Shown here: piece after piece, positions 1 to 10,422 of the stretch | Position numbering within the stretch: the first letter of the stretch is position 1 | Layout: every line of letters starts with the position of its first letter | Translations under genes and position numbers: made by a program | Assembly: GCF_963665445.1 (NCBI RefSeq) | Contig: NZ_OY762276.1 | Coordinates: 4,086,601 to 4,150,600 of the forward strand | Length of the DNA stretch: 64,000 nt | Direction: 5' to 3' | From: an uncultured Desulfobulbus sp. | GTDB taxonomy: Bacteria; Desulfobacterota; Desulfobulbia; Desulfobulbales; Desulfobulbaceae | The notes under the pieces: generated by a model | What the model was told of the DNA's origin: nothing | The model's database searches: none | The model's input: the letters and a program-made list of their open reading frames with translations, nothing else

Positions 1-1
1 C

Positions 2-424
2 AAGGAAAACATGCGCGCCCTCAATGCCATTTACGGCGGAGAAATGTCAGCGCACCATTATTTCCGCGATTTCGGCTACTGTGACTCGGGCATGCTTCCC
101 TGGTTGCTGGTGTGCCGCCTTATAAGCGTTACCGGAAAACCCTTGTCCGAACTCTGCGGTGAACGCATGCAGGCCTTCCCGGTCAGTGGAGAGATCAATT
201 CAAAGGTGGTTGATCCCGATGCGGTCATCGCCTCTATCGAGGCGCAGTATGCCGACGGAAAGAAGACGTATATTGACGGTCTCTCGGTTGAATATCCCCA
301 ATTCCGCTTCAATCTGCGCAAATCGAACACTGAACCGGTGTTGCGCCTCAATGTTGAAACCCGGGCCGATCAAGCTCTGCTTGAGCAAACTACCCAGCAA
401 CTGCTGCAGTTGATACGTGGCTAA
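2..424 (+). CDS. manB: Phosphomannomutase/phosphoglucomutase, C-terminal part (5' end outside window)
   Basis: The reading frame is open from base 2, so the gene begins upstream and only about 140 C-terminal residues are visible. Phosphomannomutase interconverts mannose-6-phosphate and mannose-1-phosphate in the cytoplasm. The stretch GGEMSAHHYFRDFGYCDSGM is the sugar-specificity loop of domain 3 in the ManB/CpsG/AlgC family. The phosphate-binding domain 4 signature RKSNTEPVLRLNVE follows near the end. An internal ATG at 11 exists but falls inside conserved sequence and is not the start. The next gene, 33 bases downstream, uses the product, so the two are very probably one operon. The family is certain; mannose rather than glucose preference is inferred from the neighbour. 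Confidence 0.93.
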   Translation, partial: KENMRALNAIYGGEMSAHHYFRDFGYCDSGMLPWLLVCRLISVTGKPLSELCGERMQAFPVSGEINSKVVDPDAVIASIEAQYADGKKTYIDGLSVEYPQFRFNLRKSNTEPVLRLNVETRADQALLEQTTQQLLQLIRG

Positions 425-457
425 TCTCGCAATAACCAATCCATAAGAGGTGTGTAG

Positions 458-1864
458 GTGGCAATTCAACCCATTATTCTTGCCGGCGGTACCGGATCTC
501 GGCTCTGGCCCCTTTCCCGTGAACTCTACCCCAAGCAAGTCATTAATCTCATAGGAGATTTATCCCTGCTGCAAAACACCGTATTGCGCATGACCGCGCT
601 CAAGGATGTGCTTGATCCGATCATTGTGGTGGGGGAGGAACATCGATTTCTCACCAAAAGCCAGATCGAAGCCCTAAACTGTTGCCCCAACTTCCAGATT
701 CTACTCGAGCCCTGCGGTAAAAATACCGCGCCCGCGATCTGCGGGGCCGCAGCCTATGTCTCCCAGGGAGGAAGAGTTCAGGACGTTCTTCTCGTTTTAC
801 CGGCTGACCACCTCATTCAGAAGATCGCCCCCTTTGCTCAGGCGGTGGAACGGGCCTCAGTCCTGGCCCAGGAGGGAGACATCGTCACCTTTGGCATTGT
901 TCCCGACCATCCGGAAACCGGATACGGCTACATTGCCCGCGGTGAGGGCAACAAGGTGGAGAGTTTCGTCGAAAAACCCGACCTGGCTACGGCCGAGCAG
1001 TATCTCGCCAGTGGCCGCTATTTCTGGAACAGCGGAATGTTCGCCTTTACTGCGGAAACGCTCTTAGCGGAAATGGAGGTTCATGCGCCTGCTATTTTCG
1101 AACATATGAAAAACGCAGTTGACCAGGGAACCACCGATGGGGTGTTTTTCCGTTTCAATGCTCAGGAAATGGGTCTTTGCCCCTCGGATTCCATCGATTA
1201 TGCCGTCATGGAAAAGACACTGAAGGCATCTGTGGTTGAGGCGGATATCGGTTGGAGCGATATTGGTTCGTGGAGGGCGCTGTGGGAGGTAGCCGACAAG
1301 GATGAACAGGGCAATGCCACCTTCGGCGATGTCGTGCTTGAGGATGTGCATAACTCCCTTGTCCGTTCCGAGCATACCCTGGTGGCCTCGGTGGGCCTGC
1401 AGGACACCCTGGTGGTGGAAACCGCCGATGCGGTACTGGTTGCACCGATGGATCGCTCCCAGGATGTGAAACGGATTGTTGATCGGCTCAAAAAAGAAAA
1501 ACGATCCGAGTATCATGCGCATAGAACCGTGTACCGCCCCTGGGGCAGCTATACCACCCTGGAACTGCAGGATCGCTTTCAAATCAAACGCATCACCGTC
1601 AATCCCGGAGCGCGTCTTTCCCTGCAGATGCACCATCATCGCCATGAACACTGGGTGGTGGTTTCCGGGACCGCTCAAATCCAGAACGGCGAAAATACTA
1701 TCCTGCTCAAGGAAAACGAGTCGACCTATATTCCGAGTTGTACCGTCCACCGGCTGGAAAATCCGGGAGTGATCCCCCTGGAACTCATCGAGGTGCAAAT
1801 AGGAAGCTACTTGGGAGAAGATGACATCGTCCGCTTCGACGACGAATATGGGCGAGCGCAGTAA
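458..1864 (+). CDS. manC: Mannose-1-phosphate guanylyltransferase / mannose-6-phosphate isomerase
   Basis: This cytoplasmic enzyme makes GDP-mannose from GTP and mannose-1-phosphate; the bifunctional form also isomerises fructose-6-phosphate. The 468 residues match the usual length of type II enzymes. The nucleotidyltransferase signature GGTGSRLWPLSRELYPKQ lies at residues 10-27 and FVEKP at 170-174. A C-terminal cupin domain carries the metal-binding QMHHHRHEHW motif near residue 388. The start is GTG at 458 with AAGAGG eight bases upstream; no in-frame ATG precedes the conserved N-terminus. It follows the phosphomannomutase by 33 bases and ends at a strong hairpin. Together they supply GDP-mannose for surface polysaccharide. 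Confidence 0.96.
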   Translation: MAIQPIILAGGTGSRLWPLSRELYPKQVINLIGDLSLLQNTVLRMTALKDVLDPIIVVGEEHRFLTKSQIEALNCCPNFQILLEPCGKNTAPAICGAAAYVSQGGRVQDVLLVLPADHLIQKIAPFAQAVERASVLAQEGDIVTFGIVPDHPETGYGYIARGEGNKVESFVEKPDLATAEQYLASGRYFWNSGMFAFTAETLLAEMEVHAPAIFEHMKNAVDQGTTDGVFFRFNAQEMGLCPSDSIDYAVMEKTLKASVVEADIGWSDIGSWRALWEVADKDEQGNATFGDVVLEDVHNSLVRSEHTLVASVGLQDTLVVETADAVLVAPMDRSQDVKRIVDRLKKEKRSEYHAHRTVYRPWGSYTTLELQDRFQIKRITVNPGARLSLQMHHHRHEHWVVVSGTAQIQNGENTILLKENESTYIPSCTVHRLENPGVIPLELIEVQIGSYLGEDDIVRFDDEYGRAQ

Positions 1865-1876
1865 AACGAGAGTAAA

Positions 1877-1920
1877 AAGGGCGTTTCAGGTCAGAGGCAA
1901 AGACCTGAATCGCCCCTTGA
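1877..1920 (+). terminator. Hairpin downstream of manC
   Basis: A long stem, AAGGGCG then TTCAGGTC pairing with GACCTGAA then CGCCCCTT, is interrupted by one mismatch and starts 13 bases after the manC stop. There is no long T-run, so it may act as a factor-assisted terminator or 3'-end stabiliser. Confidence 0.6.
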
Positions 1921-1979
1921 TGGAGTAACAGAACCAGACCAGTCGCGAATATCGCACGGTCTCAAGGATTCGATCGTCG

Positions 1980-2072
1980 TTCTCGTAAAAAGCCTCGAAA
2001 ACGACGTTTTGCTCTTCGCAATATACTGATTTCACTCTCAGTAAATTTCAGTTTTCACTTTTGCAGGCCATC
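1980..2072. repeat. Dispersed palindromic repeat, degenerate copy
   Basis: This stretch begins TTCTCGTAAAAAGC and ends near GGCCATCA. Its interior matches the copy at 35588-35684 (GACGTTT, CTTCGC, ACTGATTTCAC and TTTCAG occur in the same order). Here the right end is degraded (CACTTTTGCAGG instead of GCTTTTTACGAGG). No gene is visible in it. It lies between convergent genes. Confidence 0.6.
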
Positions 2073-2101
2073 ACAATTACCGCACTCAACCTCCATCGGT
2101 T

Positions 2102-2476
2102 TCAGCAAACCGGCACCTCATCGTTGCTTTCTTCGGCACACAGGGCATGGAAGGCATTGACGTATTGATCAAGCACCTTTTTGTCTGCATCGCTGAGGTG
2201 AAAAAATTCGATACCGCTGTGGAACCGTCCCGCAGTGCCCACAACGTAGACAATTCGTCCCATGACATCGATGAGTCGCTCCTGAAGGCCCAAGGTAATC
2301 ATGACCTGCTGTCCTTTGGGAAGCTGGCGATGCGTTTCCATCAGGATCCCCCCCTTACTGACATTGAGAGTTCGCGCCATGGAATACTCCCCCTGGCGCC
2401 CCTGATCGTCAACCACCAGATAATCCAGCAAATTTAAGGCTTCCGGCCTGATGTAACGTCTTCGCTCCGAACTCAT
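2102..2476 (-). CDS. PilZ-domain protein, probable cyclic-di-GMP receptor
   Basis: A single-domain cytoplasmic PilZ protein of 124 residues. The c-di-GMP binding signature is present: an arginine-rich RRRYIRPEA near the N-terminus (RxxxR type) and NVSKGGIL about 35 residues later (the N/DxSxxG motif), followed by beta strands ending in SGIEFFHLS. The start at 2476 is preferred because AAAAGGA lies nine bases upstream; in-frame ATGs at 2485 and 2593 lack suitable spacing or conservation. It stands alone, and its target cannot be told from the context. The window also carries a GGDEF cyclase (38272-39648) that could supply the ligand. Confidence 0.85.
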   Translation of the reverse strand: MSSERRRYIRPEALNLLDYLVVDDQGRQGEYSMARTLNVSKGGILMETHRQLPKGQQVMITLGLQERLIDVMGRIVYVVGTAGRFHSGIEFFHLSDADKKVLDQYVNAFHALCAEESNDEVPVC

Positions 2477-3255
2477 GGTGTCCATTCCTTTTCTGTGTTC
2501 AGGGAAAAAGGGGCCAGAACTTCCCAACCATTTCTGGTTATGGGTGCTGGTCGTGTATGCGTGCACGCAGGATTTTACCTCTGGGCGATGCAACGTGTGC
2601 TCCTGATACCTTCAAAGAAAAATCCTAGCGACTCAGCAGTCCTTTGTCAAATCAAGCCCTGGCAAAAGCGTTGGCTGTGACTCCCCAAAAACCATCGAGA
2701 CCTCATTCACCATCTCTTGCATGCCGACCAAGGAAGAACCTCCGTATTGTCCTTTTGACGACTCCTTCAAAGTTGATGCGCTCGCCTCACACAGAAACAT
2801 TTTTGTGTATTTTCAACCAAGTATTGACATAAACGTAGAAATCACAGTCTGGCAGGAAAAAACGAATATTTATTTTAGTAAATAATTTCAATTCATTAAA
2901 TGCAAATCCTAATCTTGGCACTTTTTTTGTAGATCCTCCCAAAACGTAGCACAATCATTCTCGCAAAATCTTTTGCGAAGATTGTTTGAAGCGACGCTGG
3001 ACGGATTCGGCCCGAGCCCCCTCATAGGCCCCATCGACATGCTCTGCCTTGCTTCCAATTGGAGATTATGCCCACGCCGCCGGTTTTTCGCTTGACACTC
3101 AAGGGGAGAGACTGTGGCCCAATTCGGTTCTGCCGTTCATTGACTGTTCTTTGACAAAAGATAGAGATTGAATCTTGATTATTCCGCTCCTTCTTGTTAC
3201 AATCGCGTAAATTTTTTTTACAAGATTGTAATTTTTCTTGAGGGGGAGAGAAAAG
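2477..3255. other. Intergenic region upstream of amtB: AT-rich, no gene seen
   Basis: Short reading frames here lack coding character and recognisable sequence. The part at 2800-2960 is strikingly AT-rich and carries a sigma-54-type promoter, annotated separately. A leader of about 300 bases separates that promoter from amtB. An AU-rich inverted repeat (TTACAATC at 3197-3204, GATTGTAA at 3225-3232) followed by TTTTTC sits just before the ribosome binding site. Confidence 0.6.
2916..2930 (+). promoter_or_regulatory. Sigma-54-type promoter for the amtB operon
   Basis: TGGCAC (2916-2921), five T residues, then TTGT (2927-2930) match the -24/-12 consensus TGGCAC-N5-TTGC with exact spacing and one mismatch (GC to GT). 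Transcription would start near 2942. Nitrogen-regulated sigma-54 promoters commonly precede amtB and glnK genes, and a NifA-type sigma-54 activator lies at 27721-29292. Confidence 0.65.
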
Positions 3256-4476
3256 ATGATCAACGGTGCGGATACAGCCTTTATCCTGGCCGCAGCAGGA
3301 CTGGTCCTGCTGATGACGCCGGGATTAGCCTTGTTTTACGCGGGAATGGTTCGCAGTAAAAATGTGCTGGGCACAATCATGCAAAGCCTTGTGCTCATTT
3401 CCTTAATTTCGCTGGAATGGGTCTACATAGGTTATTCCATGTCATTCGGGCCAGATATCGCTGGTTTTATAGGAGATTTCTCCTGGCTGGCCCTCAGGGG
3501 AGTGACCAACGCCCCCAGTGAAACCTATGCCACAACCATTCCGCAGTCGGTTTTCATGATTTATCAGTGCATGTTTGCGGTGATCACCCCCGCGCTCATT
3601 GCCGGTGCCTTTGCCGAACGGGTCCGCTTTCCCGCCTTCGTTGTCTTCAGTCTGTTTTGGGCAATCCTGGTGTACAATCCCGTCTGTCATTGGATTTGGG
3701 GCAGTGGCGGCTGGCTGGCAAAACTGGGTGTGCTCGACTTTGCCGGCGGCCTGGTGGTGCATGCGACCTGCGGTATGGCAGCGCTTGCGTCGGTGATGAT
3801 CATCGGCCCGCGTAAAGGGTATGGCCAAACCAACTTCATGCCGCACAACCTGCCCATGACCATGCTCGGTACCGGTCTGCTCTGGTTCGGCTGGTTCGGC
3901 TTTAATGGAGGGAGCGCATTGGCTGCCAATGAAGTGGCTGCAACCGCCTTTGTCGCAACCCACCTCGGCGGCATGGCAGGTATGGCGATGTGGACAGCGC
4001 TGGAGTGGGTAAAACTTGGGAAACCCACAACACTGGGTGCCGCCTCGGGAGCGATTGCCGGTCTGGCCACCATTACTCCAGCAGCAGGTTTTGTTGGACC
4101 GAACGCCGCCATTATTATAGGATTGATCGCAGGCGTTGTCTGCTACATCGCAGTCAACATGAAAAGTCGATTCAAATTTGACGACTCTCTGGATGTGGTC
4201 GGCATCCATGGTGTCGGCGGTATTACCGGTACCCTTTTGTTGGGCATTTTTGCGTCCAAATCCATCAATCCCGCCGGGGCGGATGGATTGCTCGCAGGGA
4301 GCAGCGCGCAGCTTTACTCCCAATTGATCGGTGTTGCAGTTGTCTGTGCCTATGCCTTCATTGTCAGTTGGGTCCTTTTGAAGCTGATCCACACAGTGAT
4401 GGGACTTCGTATCACCGATGAAGCCGAACACCAGGGCCTGGATCACACCGAGCATTCGGAAACCGCCTACAACTAA
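3256..4476 (+). CDS. amtB: Ammonium transporter
   Basis: An inner-membrane ammonium channel of the Amt/Mep/Rh family, 406 residues with about eleven hydrophobic helices. Family landmarks include LFYAGMVRSKN near the N-terminus, the region around FNGGSALAANE, and the GVHGVGG-type sequence DVVGIHGVGGITGTLLLGIF that contains one of the conserved pore histidines. There is no cleavable signal peptide. The ATG at 3256 is preceded by AGGGGGAGAG at correct spacing; an in-frame ATG at 3238 overlaps that site and is unlikely. It is followed 56 bases later by a PII gene, its usual partner: de-uridylylated PII is known to dock on AmtB and block it. A sigma-54 promoter lies about 315 bases upstream. Confidence 0.97.
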   Translation: MINGADTAFILAAAGLVLLMTPGLALFYAGMVRSKNVLGTIMQSLVLISLISLEWVYIGYSMSFGPDIAGFIGDFSWLALRGVTNAPSETYATTIPQSVFMIYQCMFAVITPALIAGAFAERVRFPAFVVFSLFWAILVYNPVCHWIWGSGGWLAKLGVLDFAGGLVVHATCGMAALASVMIIGPRKGYGQTNFMPHNLPMTMLGTGLLWFGWFGFNGGSALAANEVAATAFVATHLGGMAGMAMWTALEWVKLGKPTTLGAASGAIAGLATITPAAGFVGPNAAIIIGLIAGVVCYIAVNMKSRFKFDDSLDVVGIHGVGGITGTLLLGIFASKSINPAGADGLLAGSSAQLYSQLIGVAVVCAYAFIVSWVLLKLIHTVMGLRITDEAEHQGLDHTEHSETAYN

Positions 4477-4523
4477 TGAGATTGCTGCAAATTTCGAATC
4501 TGCCAAGCGCGAGCTCTCTCTGA

Positions 4524-4870
<347 letters not shown>

Positions 4871-4871
<1 letters not shown>

Positions 4872-7468
4872 TGGCGACATCCTTACGCACGCAGCAGGAA
4901 GCCCTGGCCAACTCTTGGCGCCAGGGCCTGAGCGGACAGGAGATTCTGCACCGCTGTGCAACGCTTGTCGATGATTTCATCATCGAGAAATACAATGCTT
5001 CCCCGGCAGTGCAGAAGACTCGGGGAAATATTGCCATCATAGCCCTTGGTGGATATGGAAGGAGCGAGTTCTATCCCTACTCGGATATCGACTTGCTTCT
5101 TCTGCATGACTGGTGGTCCCAAAAATCCATGCAGGAAATCGTTGAATCCCTGCTCTACCCCCTGTGGGATGAGGGATTTGAGGTTGGCCACAGCGTGCGC
5201 GGTATCAAGGACGCCATCCAGTTTGCCCTGGAGGATTTTCATTTCCAGGTAGCGTTGCTTGATGCACGCCTGATTGTTGGATCGGAGAAGCTCTTCCAGG
5301 AGTTGAAAACTCGCTATAACAAAAAAATTCTTGATGGACGTCGTCACCAGTTCGTGCAGACCATGGAGGTCCACGTCCAGGAACGATGGGAAAAATACGG
5401 AAGCCACACCTACCTCCTTGAGCCGCACGTCAAAGAGGGAAAGGGTGGTCTTCGGGATATACAGGCCATGATGTGGGTGGCCAAAGCGGTTTTTGGGCTC
5501 AGCGATTTAGCGGCCATTGCATCTTCGGGTATGCTTGAATCCGGCAACCGTCAGGCCCTGGAAAAGGCATGGTCGATGTTGGCCCAAATTCGCAACCAGG
5601 TGCATCTGTTGGGGCGCCGGAAAAGCGATCATTTGATCTTTGAATTTCAGGAAGAGACTGCAGCCGCCCTCGACTATAAAGATGGGGGGGGCCTGCTTGC
5701 GGTTGAGCACTTCATGGGTGAGGTGTACAGCTCTCTGCAGACGGTCTCCGTCATCACCGATCTTTTTTTCGAGCATGTGCATGAAGTCCTCGGCCTGACC
5801 TGTGGTGGCAACGTCGAGCAGCAACTCGAACGTTCCATCGTGGTTCGGGGCAACACCATCCGCCTCACGGCAGCCGAAGACTTGAACGAGCGGCCCCATC
5901 TGCTGATGCGACTTTTCCTCCAATCCGGTCGGACAGGGTTTCCTCTACATCATCGGACTCGGCAATTGGTCACGGCCAATCTCAACAGGGTGGACGACCA
6001 CTTCCGCAGCTCCAAACGGGTCAATCGAGTCTTTTTGGAACTGCTCACCCAATCAGAAAAAATTTTTCCCGTTTTGGAGGCGATGCTGTCAACCGGGTTG
6101 CTGACCAGCTATATTCCCGAGTTTTCAGATGTCGAATCGCTTGCACAACATGATCTCTATCATCTGTATACCGTGGATCGGCATTCGCTGCAGGCGGTTG
6201 CGGAGATCAATGCCCTGAAAAGGAGTAAGGGTGAGCTCTTTACCGAAATTCAAAACAGTGAGGTGCTCTACCTTGCGGCGCTTCTGCACGACATCGGCAA
6301 GGGCAAGCAAAGTGATCATTCCGTGCTCGGTGCGGAGATGGTGCGCACCATCGGACAGCGGCTCAAGCTGACGGCGGAGGAGTGCGATACCCTGGCCTTT
6401 CTCATCCGCTACCACCTCTACCTGCCGGAAAATGCGATGCGGCGCGATTTTACCGATCGCGAATTCATTTTGCAGGCCTCCGAGTTGATCGGTGATATCG
6501 ATCGTCTGACAATGTTGTATCTGCTGACCATCGCCGATTCCAAGGCCACCGGCCCCTCGGCCTGGTCGGACTGGAAATCAAGCCTCCTCTCGGAGCTGTA
6601 CCTGAGCATCAAATCTTGCCTGGGGGCGAATTGTCACGTCGAGCAGATCAGCCGGGACGAGGAGGATCAAGGTGTGCGGTGGCTGCAGGAGCAGATCCTC
6701 GCCCGGCTCAACGGCCATCCTGCGCGCATTGACATCAACACGCTGCCTTCGGATTACCTATTGAGCTACAGTCTGGATGCGGTGCAGCGTCATCTGGCAA
6801 TTCACTCCGAGATGGCGGTGCAACTCAAGCAACAGGTGAAACTTTTTGCCGAACCGAGAACCCGCTCCTGGTCTCTGCTGATCATGGGGCCTGACAAGGT
6901 GGGTATTCTCGCAAAATTTTGCGGTGTACTGGCCCTGCACAACCTCAGTGTGCTCTCAGCGCAAATTTTTACCTGGCCGGACGGCACGGTCGTCGACACC
7001 CTTGATGTCGAGCCTTCGGCTATCCGCAGCTTCGAGGAGATGGAGTGGGAAAAAGTCGAACAGGACCTGAATCTGGCCATTAATTACCGGCTGGATGTCG
7101 GCTATCAACTGCACGAACGGACCCAGCCACAAAATTATCGCAGCCAGCGACAAATCCAGCAGTTGGAGAGCAAAGTCGTTATCGATAACGAGGCCTCGCA
7201 ACAGTACACCATCATCGAGGTCTATGGCGGCGATAATCGCAGCGCCCTCTATCAGCTGACCCAGACGCTGGCGGATTTCGGTCTGGCAATCCACCGGGCT
7301 CGGATTGCCACCGAGGTTGAACAGCTGATTGACATCTTTTATGTCACGACCCAACACGGTGACAAACTCACCGACAAGGCGACCAAGGAAAAAGTCAGTA
7401 TGACGCTGATGCGCATTATCGGCGCCGACGAGGCGGAACTTGCGGCCGCCGGATTGTTGCATCAATAA
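4871..7468 (+). CDS. glnD: Bifunctional PII uridylyltransferase / uridylyl-removing enzyme
   Basis: This 865-residue enzyme adds UMP to PII when glutamine is low and removes it when glutamine is high. The nucleotidyltransferase motif GGYGRSEFYPYSDIDLLL is at residues 60-77 (Asp72 and Asp74 are the metal ligands). The HD hydrolase motif HDIGKG is near residue 473. Two ACT domains that sense glutamine occupy roughly residues 685-760 and 785-855. The length is typical. The ATG at 4871 overlaps the PII stop by one base. A full GlnD next to a PII with Tyr51 indicates that an intact uridylylation circuit operates here. Confidence 0.97.
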
Positions 7469-7580
7469 AAAAAACCGCTATAAACAATTTCCGGCATGAA
7501 CCGGATTTTTCATCAAAAAAAAAACCGATACATTACGGCTGTAGTAGTCATTATTTTCAACCCATTATGGAGCGTGCACT

Positions 7581-9761
7581 ATGAGCGGAATCCAGGCCCG
7601 TCTGAACGCCATCTCGGCGATCATCAACTACAAACCTTCTCATGCCCCCCTAAATTTCAGTGAAACAAAACCCACTGACGTGTTTGGTTCCAACGTTTTC
7701 AGCAACAAGGTGATGAAGGAACGTCTGCCCAAGCATATTTACAAATCACTGAAAAACACCATCGACTTCGGCGAAAAACTGGATGACTCCATTGCCGATG
7801 TCGTTGCCAGCGCCATGAAAGATTGGGCCATCGAAAAAGGTGCCACCCACTTCACCCACGTTTTCTATCCGCTGACCGGCCTGACCGCTGAGAAACATGA
7901 TGCCTTCCTCGTTCCCGACGGTGAAGGTGGAGCCATTGCCGAATTCTCCGGCAAATTGCTCATCCAGGGTGAGCCGGATGCCTCTTCCTTCCCCTCCGGA
8001 GGCCTGCGCGCAACCTTTGAAGCCCGTGGTTATACCGCCTGGGATGTCACCAGCCCTGCCTTTATTCTCGAGAACCCCAACGGCACCTTCCTCTGCATCC
8101 CAACCGCGTTTGTTTCCTGGACCGGTGAGGCTCTTGACAAGAAGACCCCGCTTCTGCGTTCCCTGCAGGCCCTCAACAAACAGTCCAAGCGTGTTCTCAG
8201 CCTGTTCGGCGTCAACACCAAGCTGCCGATCACCTCTTTTGCCGGCCCGGAGCAGGAATACTTCCTCGTCGACCGCAACTTCATCTTCTCCCGTCCTGAC
8301 CTGCTCATTGCCGGCCGTTCGCTGTTTGGTGCGCCTTCTGCCAAAGGTCAGGAATTCGAGGACCAATACTTCGGCGTCATCAACCGCCGCGTTCTCGCAT
8401 TCATGATGGACGTGGAGCGTGAGCTCTTCAAGTTGGGTGTTCCGGTCAAGACCCGTCACAACGAGGTCGCCCCCGGCCAGTTCGAGATCGCGCCGCTGTT
8501 CGAGCAGGGCAACCTGGCCACCGATCACAACCAGCTGATCATGACCACCCTGCGTACCGTGGCCAAACGCTACGGCATGGTCTGCCTGCTGCACGAGAAA
8601 CCCTTTGCCGGCATCAACGGTTCCGGTAAGCATCTCAACTACTCCATCGGTAATGCCGAGTTGGGCAGCCTTTTTGATCCGGGCGACACCCCCCATGCCA
8701 ATGCCCAGTTCCTCGTGTTCTGCGCCGCCGCCATCCGTGCACTGCACAAGTACGGCCAACTCCTGCGCGCAACTGTCGCCTCCGCCTCCAACGACCACCG
8801 CCTGGGCGCAAACGAGGCTCCGCCGGCTATCATCAGCGCCTACTTGGGCGAGCAGCTCGCCGACGTCTTCGAGCAGATCAAAAAGGGCGAGGTCAAAGGC
8901 TCCAAGACCAAAGGTATCATGAACATCGGTGTCGACACCCTGCCTCCGCTGCCCATGGATCCGGGCGATCGTAACCGCACCAGCCCCTTTGCCTTCACCG
9001 GCAATCGTTTTGAGTTCCGCGCCGTTGGTTCTTCTCACTCCATCGCCGGTGCCCAGGTTGCCCTCAACACCATGATGGCCGAGTCCCTGGACTTCATCGC
9101 CACCGAGCTGGAAAAACTGGGTAAGGTCAACAAGACCCAGTTCAACAAGGGCGTCCAGGATCTGCTGCAGAAAATCATGAAGGATCACGATGCGGTTGTC
9201 TTCAACGGCGACGGCTACTCCGATGCATGGCATCAGGAAGCCGCCAAACGCGGACTGCCCAACCTCAAGACCACTCCCGAGGCACTGCCGGTTCTCACCA
9301 GCCCGGAGATCGTCGAACTGTTCACCAAATACAATGTCCTTTCCGAAGCCGAGCTCAAGAGCCGTCAGGAGATTTACCTTGAGCAGTACGCCAAGGTGAT
9401 CACCACCGAGGCCAACCTGGTTATCCGCATGGCCCGCACCGTCATCTTCCCCGCAGCCATGCGCTATCAGGGTGAGCTGGCAGCGACCTGCGAAAGCCTC
9501 AAAGCCATCGGCCATGACTTCAAAATGGCTACGCTCGAGGATGTTACCGCCAAACTGCGCTCCATGCAGGAAGAGGTTGACACCCTGGAAAAACTGCTGG
9601 CACACGAGGCTGGCGACACCCAGGCCCATGCAACCTACATGTGCGAGAAGATCCTTCCCGCCATGTTGGCCGTTCGTGGCTACGCCGACGCCCTTGAATC
9701 GGTGGTCGCCGACGATCGCTGGCCGCTTCCCTCCTACCAGGAGATGCTGTTCATCCGCTAA
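7581..9761 (+). CDS. glnN: Glutamine synthetase type III
   Basis: An ATP-dependent glutamine synthetase of the large GS-III class, 726 residues, close to the usual 700-730. It ligates ammonium to glutamate. Conserved catalytic motifs include [10 protein letters not shown], a metal-binding glutamate region, and [10 protein letters not shown] (the nucleotide/phosphate segment shared by all GS types). The long C-terminal extension typical of GS-III is present. The start ATG at 7581 follows TATGGAGCG. It lies 112 bases after glnD on the same strand and ends at a strong terminator, so it may be read with the amtB operon or from its own promoter. Codon use is strongly biased toward C-ending codons, suggesting high expression. 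GS-III is not known to be adenylylated. Confidence 0.95.
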   Translation: MSGIQARLNAISAIINYKPSHAPLNFSETKPTDVFGSNVFSNKVMKERLPKHIYKSLKNTIDFGEKLDDSIADVVASAMKDWAIEKGATHFTHVFYPLTGLTAEKHDAFLVPDGEGGAIAEFSGKLLIQGEPDASSFPSGGLRATFEARGYTAWDVTSPAFILENPNGTFLCIPTAFVSWTGEALDKKTPLLRSLQALNKQSKRVLSLFGVNTKLPITSFAGPEQEYFLVDRNFIFSRPDLLIAGRSLFGAPSAKGQEFEDQYFGVINRRVLAFMMDVERELFKLGVPVKTRHNEVAPGQFEIAPLFEQGNLATDHNQLIMTTLRTVAKRYGMVCLLHEKPFAGINGSGKHLNYSIGNAELGSLFDPGDTPHANAQFLVFCAAAIRALHKYGQLLRATVASASNDHRLGANEAPPAIISAYLGEQLADVFEQIKKGEVKGSKTKGIMNIGVDTLPPLPMDPGDRNRTSPFAFTGNRFEFRAVGSSHSIAGAQVALNTMMAESLDFIATELEKLGKVNKTQFNKGVQDLLQKIMKDHDAVVFNGDGYSDAWHQEAAKRGLPNLKTTPEALPVLTSPEIVELFTKYNVLSEAELKSRQEIYLEQYAKVITTEANLVIRMARTVIFPAAMRYQGELAATCESLKAIGHDFKMATLEDVTAKLRSMQEEVDTLEKLLAHEAGDTQAHATYMCEKILPAMLAVRGYADALESVVADDRWPLPSYQEMLFIR

Positions 9762-9788
9762 TCGCGGCACGGTCTTCCATCAGGTACA

Positions 9789-9820
9789 GGCCACCTCCAT
9801 CCGGGGGTGGCCTTTTTTTA
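9789..9820 (+). terminator. Rho-independent terminator after glnN
   Basis: GGCCACC (9789-9795) pairs with GGTGGCC (9806-9812) around a ten-base loop, followed directly by seven T residues. Confidence 0.92.
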
Positions 9821-10422
9821 TCCCCGGGTTCGTTTTGCATGGATTCCCATGCCAATCCCGCAAACGCACAGACCAGTCATTGCATTTCCAGCAAGAACGG
9901 TGCAAAGTGCAGCTATCAGAATCTTGATTGGAGGTTGACCAGCCCAGGCAACTTGCGTACATACAGGGTGTGACCTCGGGAACCGATGCCATATCCCGCT
10001 GTCGACAGGCAGTTTTGTCGAACCAGCGTGCGAATTGGCCCGAGGATGACGCTTTCGACACCCTACTCAGCTGTAATTGGACAGCATCCTTGCTTCACAA
10101 CTTTTTTTGACAAAACCATCACGCTCAAAGGGTTCCTTTTCCGAAGTTGGATATTTGTGGTCTTTTGCCCTGGCCACAACACTCTGCCGTTTATGGTTTT
10201 GGCACAACGACCTCACCCATTTGATGCACTTTGATCACATGGGCATTTTTCCAAAGCCCAACATCCTTTCCATGCGTATTCAGTTTGACAATTGTCGGTT
10301 GCCGCAGGAATTATGTGCCGTGCTCGACCGATGGCCCCTACAGGGGTACCTCCAGATGCCATTGTCTCTTGTTTGGGGCAATGGGTCGAAAACCAGAACC
10401 TTCAAGGACAAGGAGATGCGTT
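9821..10422. other. Intergenic region between glnN and glnA, no gene recognised
   Basis: About 600 bases without a supported gene. Small frames are present but lack plausible ribosome sites or familiar sequence. A sigma-54-like stretch (TGGACA...CTTGC at about 10079-10094) has the wrong spacing by one base. A -35-like TTGACA occurs at 10107-10112 without a clear -10 box. This region presumably holds the glnA promoter. Confidence 0.5.

Noticed and set aside
7746-9770. Long open frame antisense to glnN (and similar ones opposite glnA, amtB and the amino-acid transporter)
   Set aside because: These arise from strong C-ending codon bias of the real genes; their translations are low-complexity Gly/His/Val/Asp-rich with no ribosome site or known family.
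10078-10094. Sigma-54-like promoter before glnA (TTGGACA...CTTGC)
   Set aside because: The distance between GG and GC is one base too long and the -24 box is poor.
10231-10422. N-terminal extension of glnA
   Set aside because: The extra 64 residues have no GS similarity, while AAGGAG eight bases before 10423 and the conserved N-terminus fix the start there.
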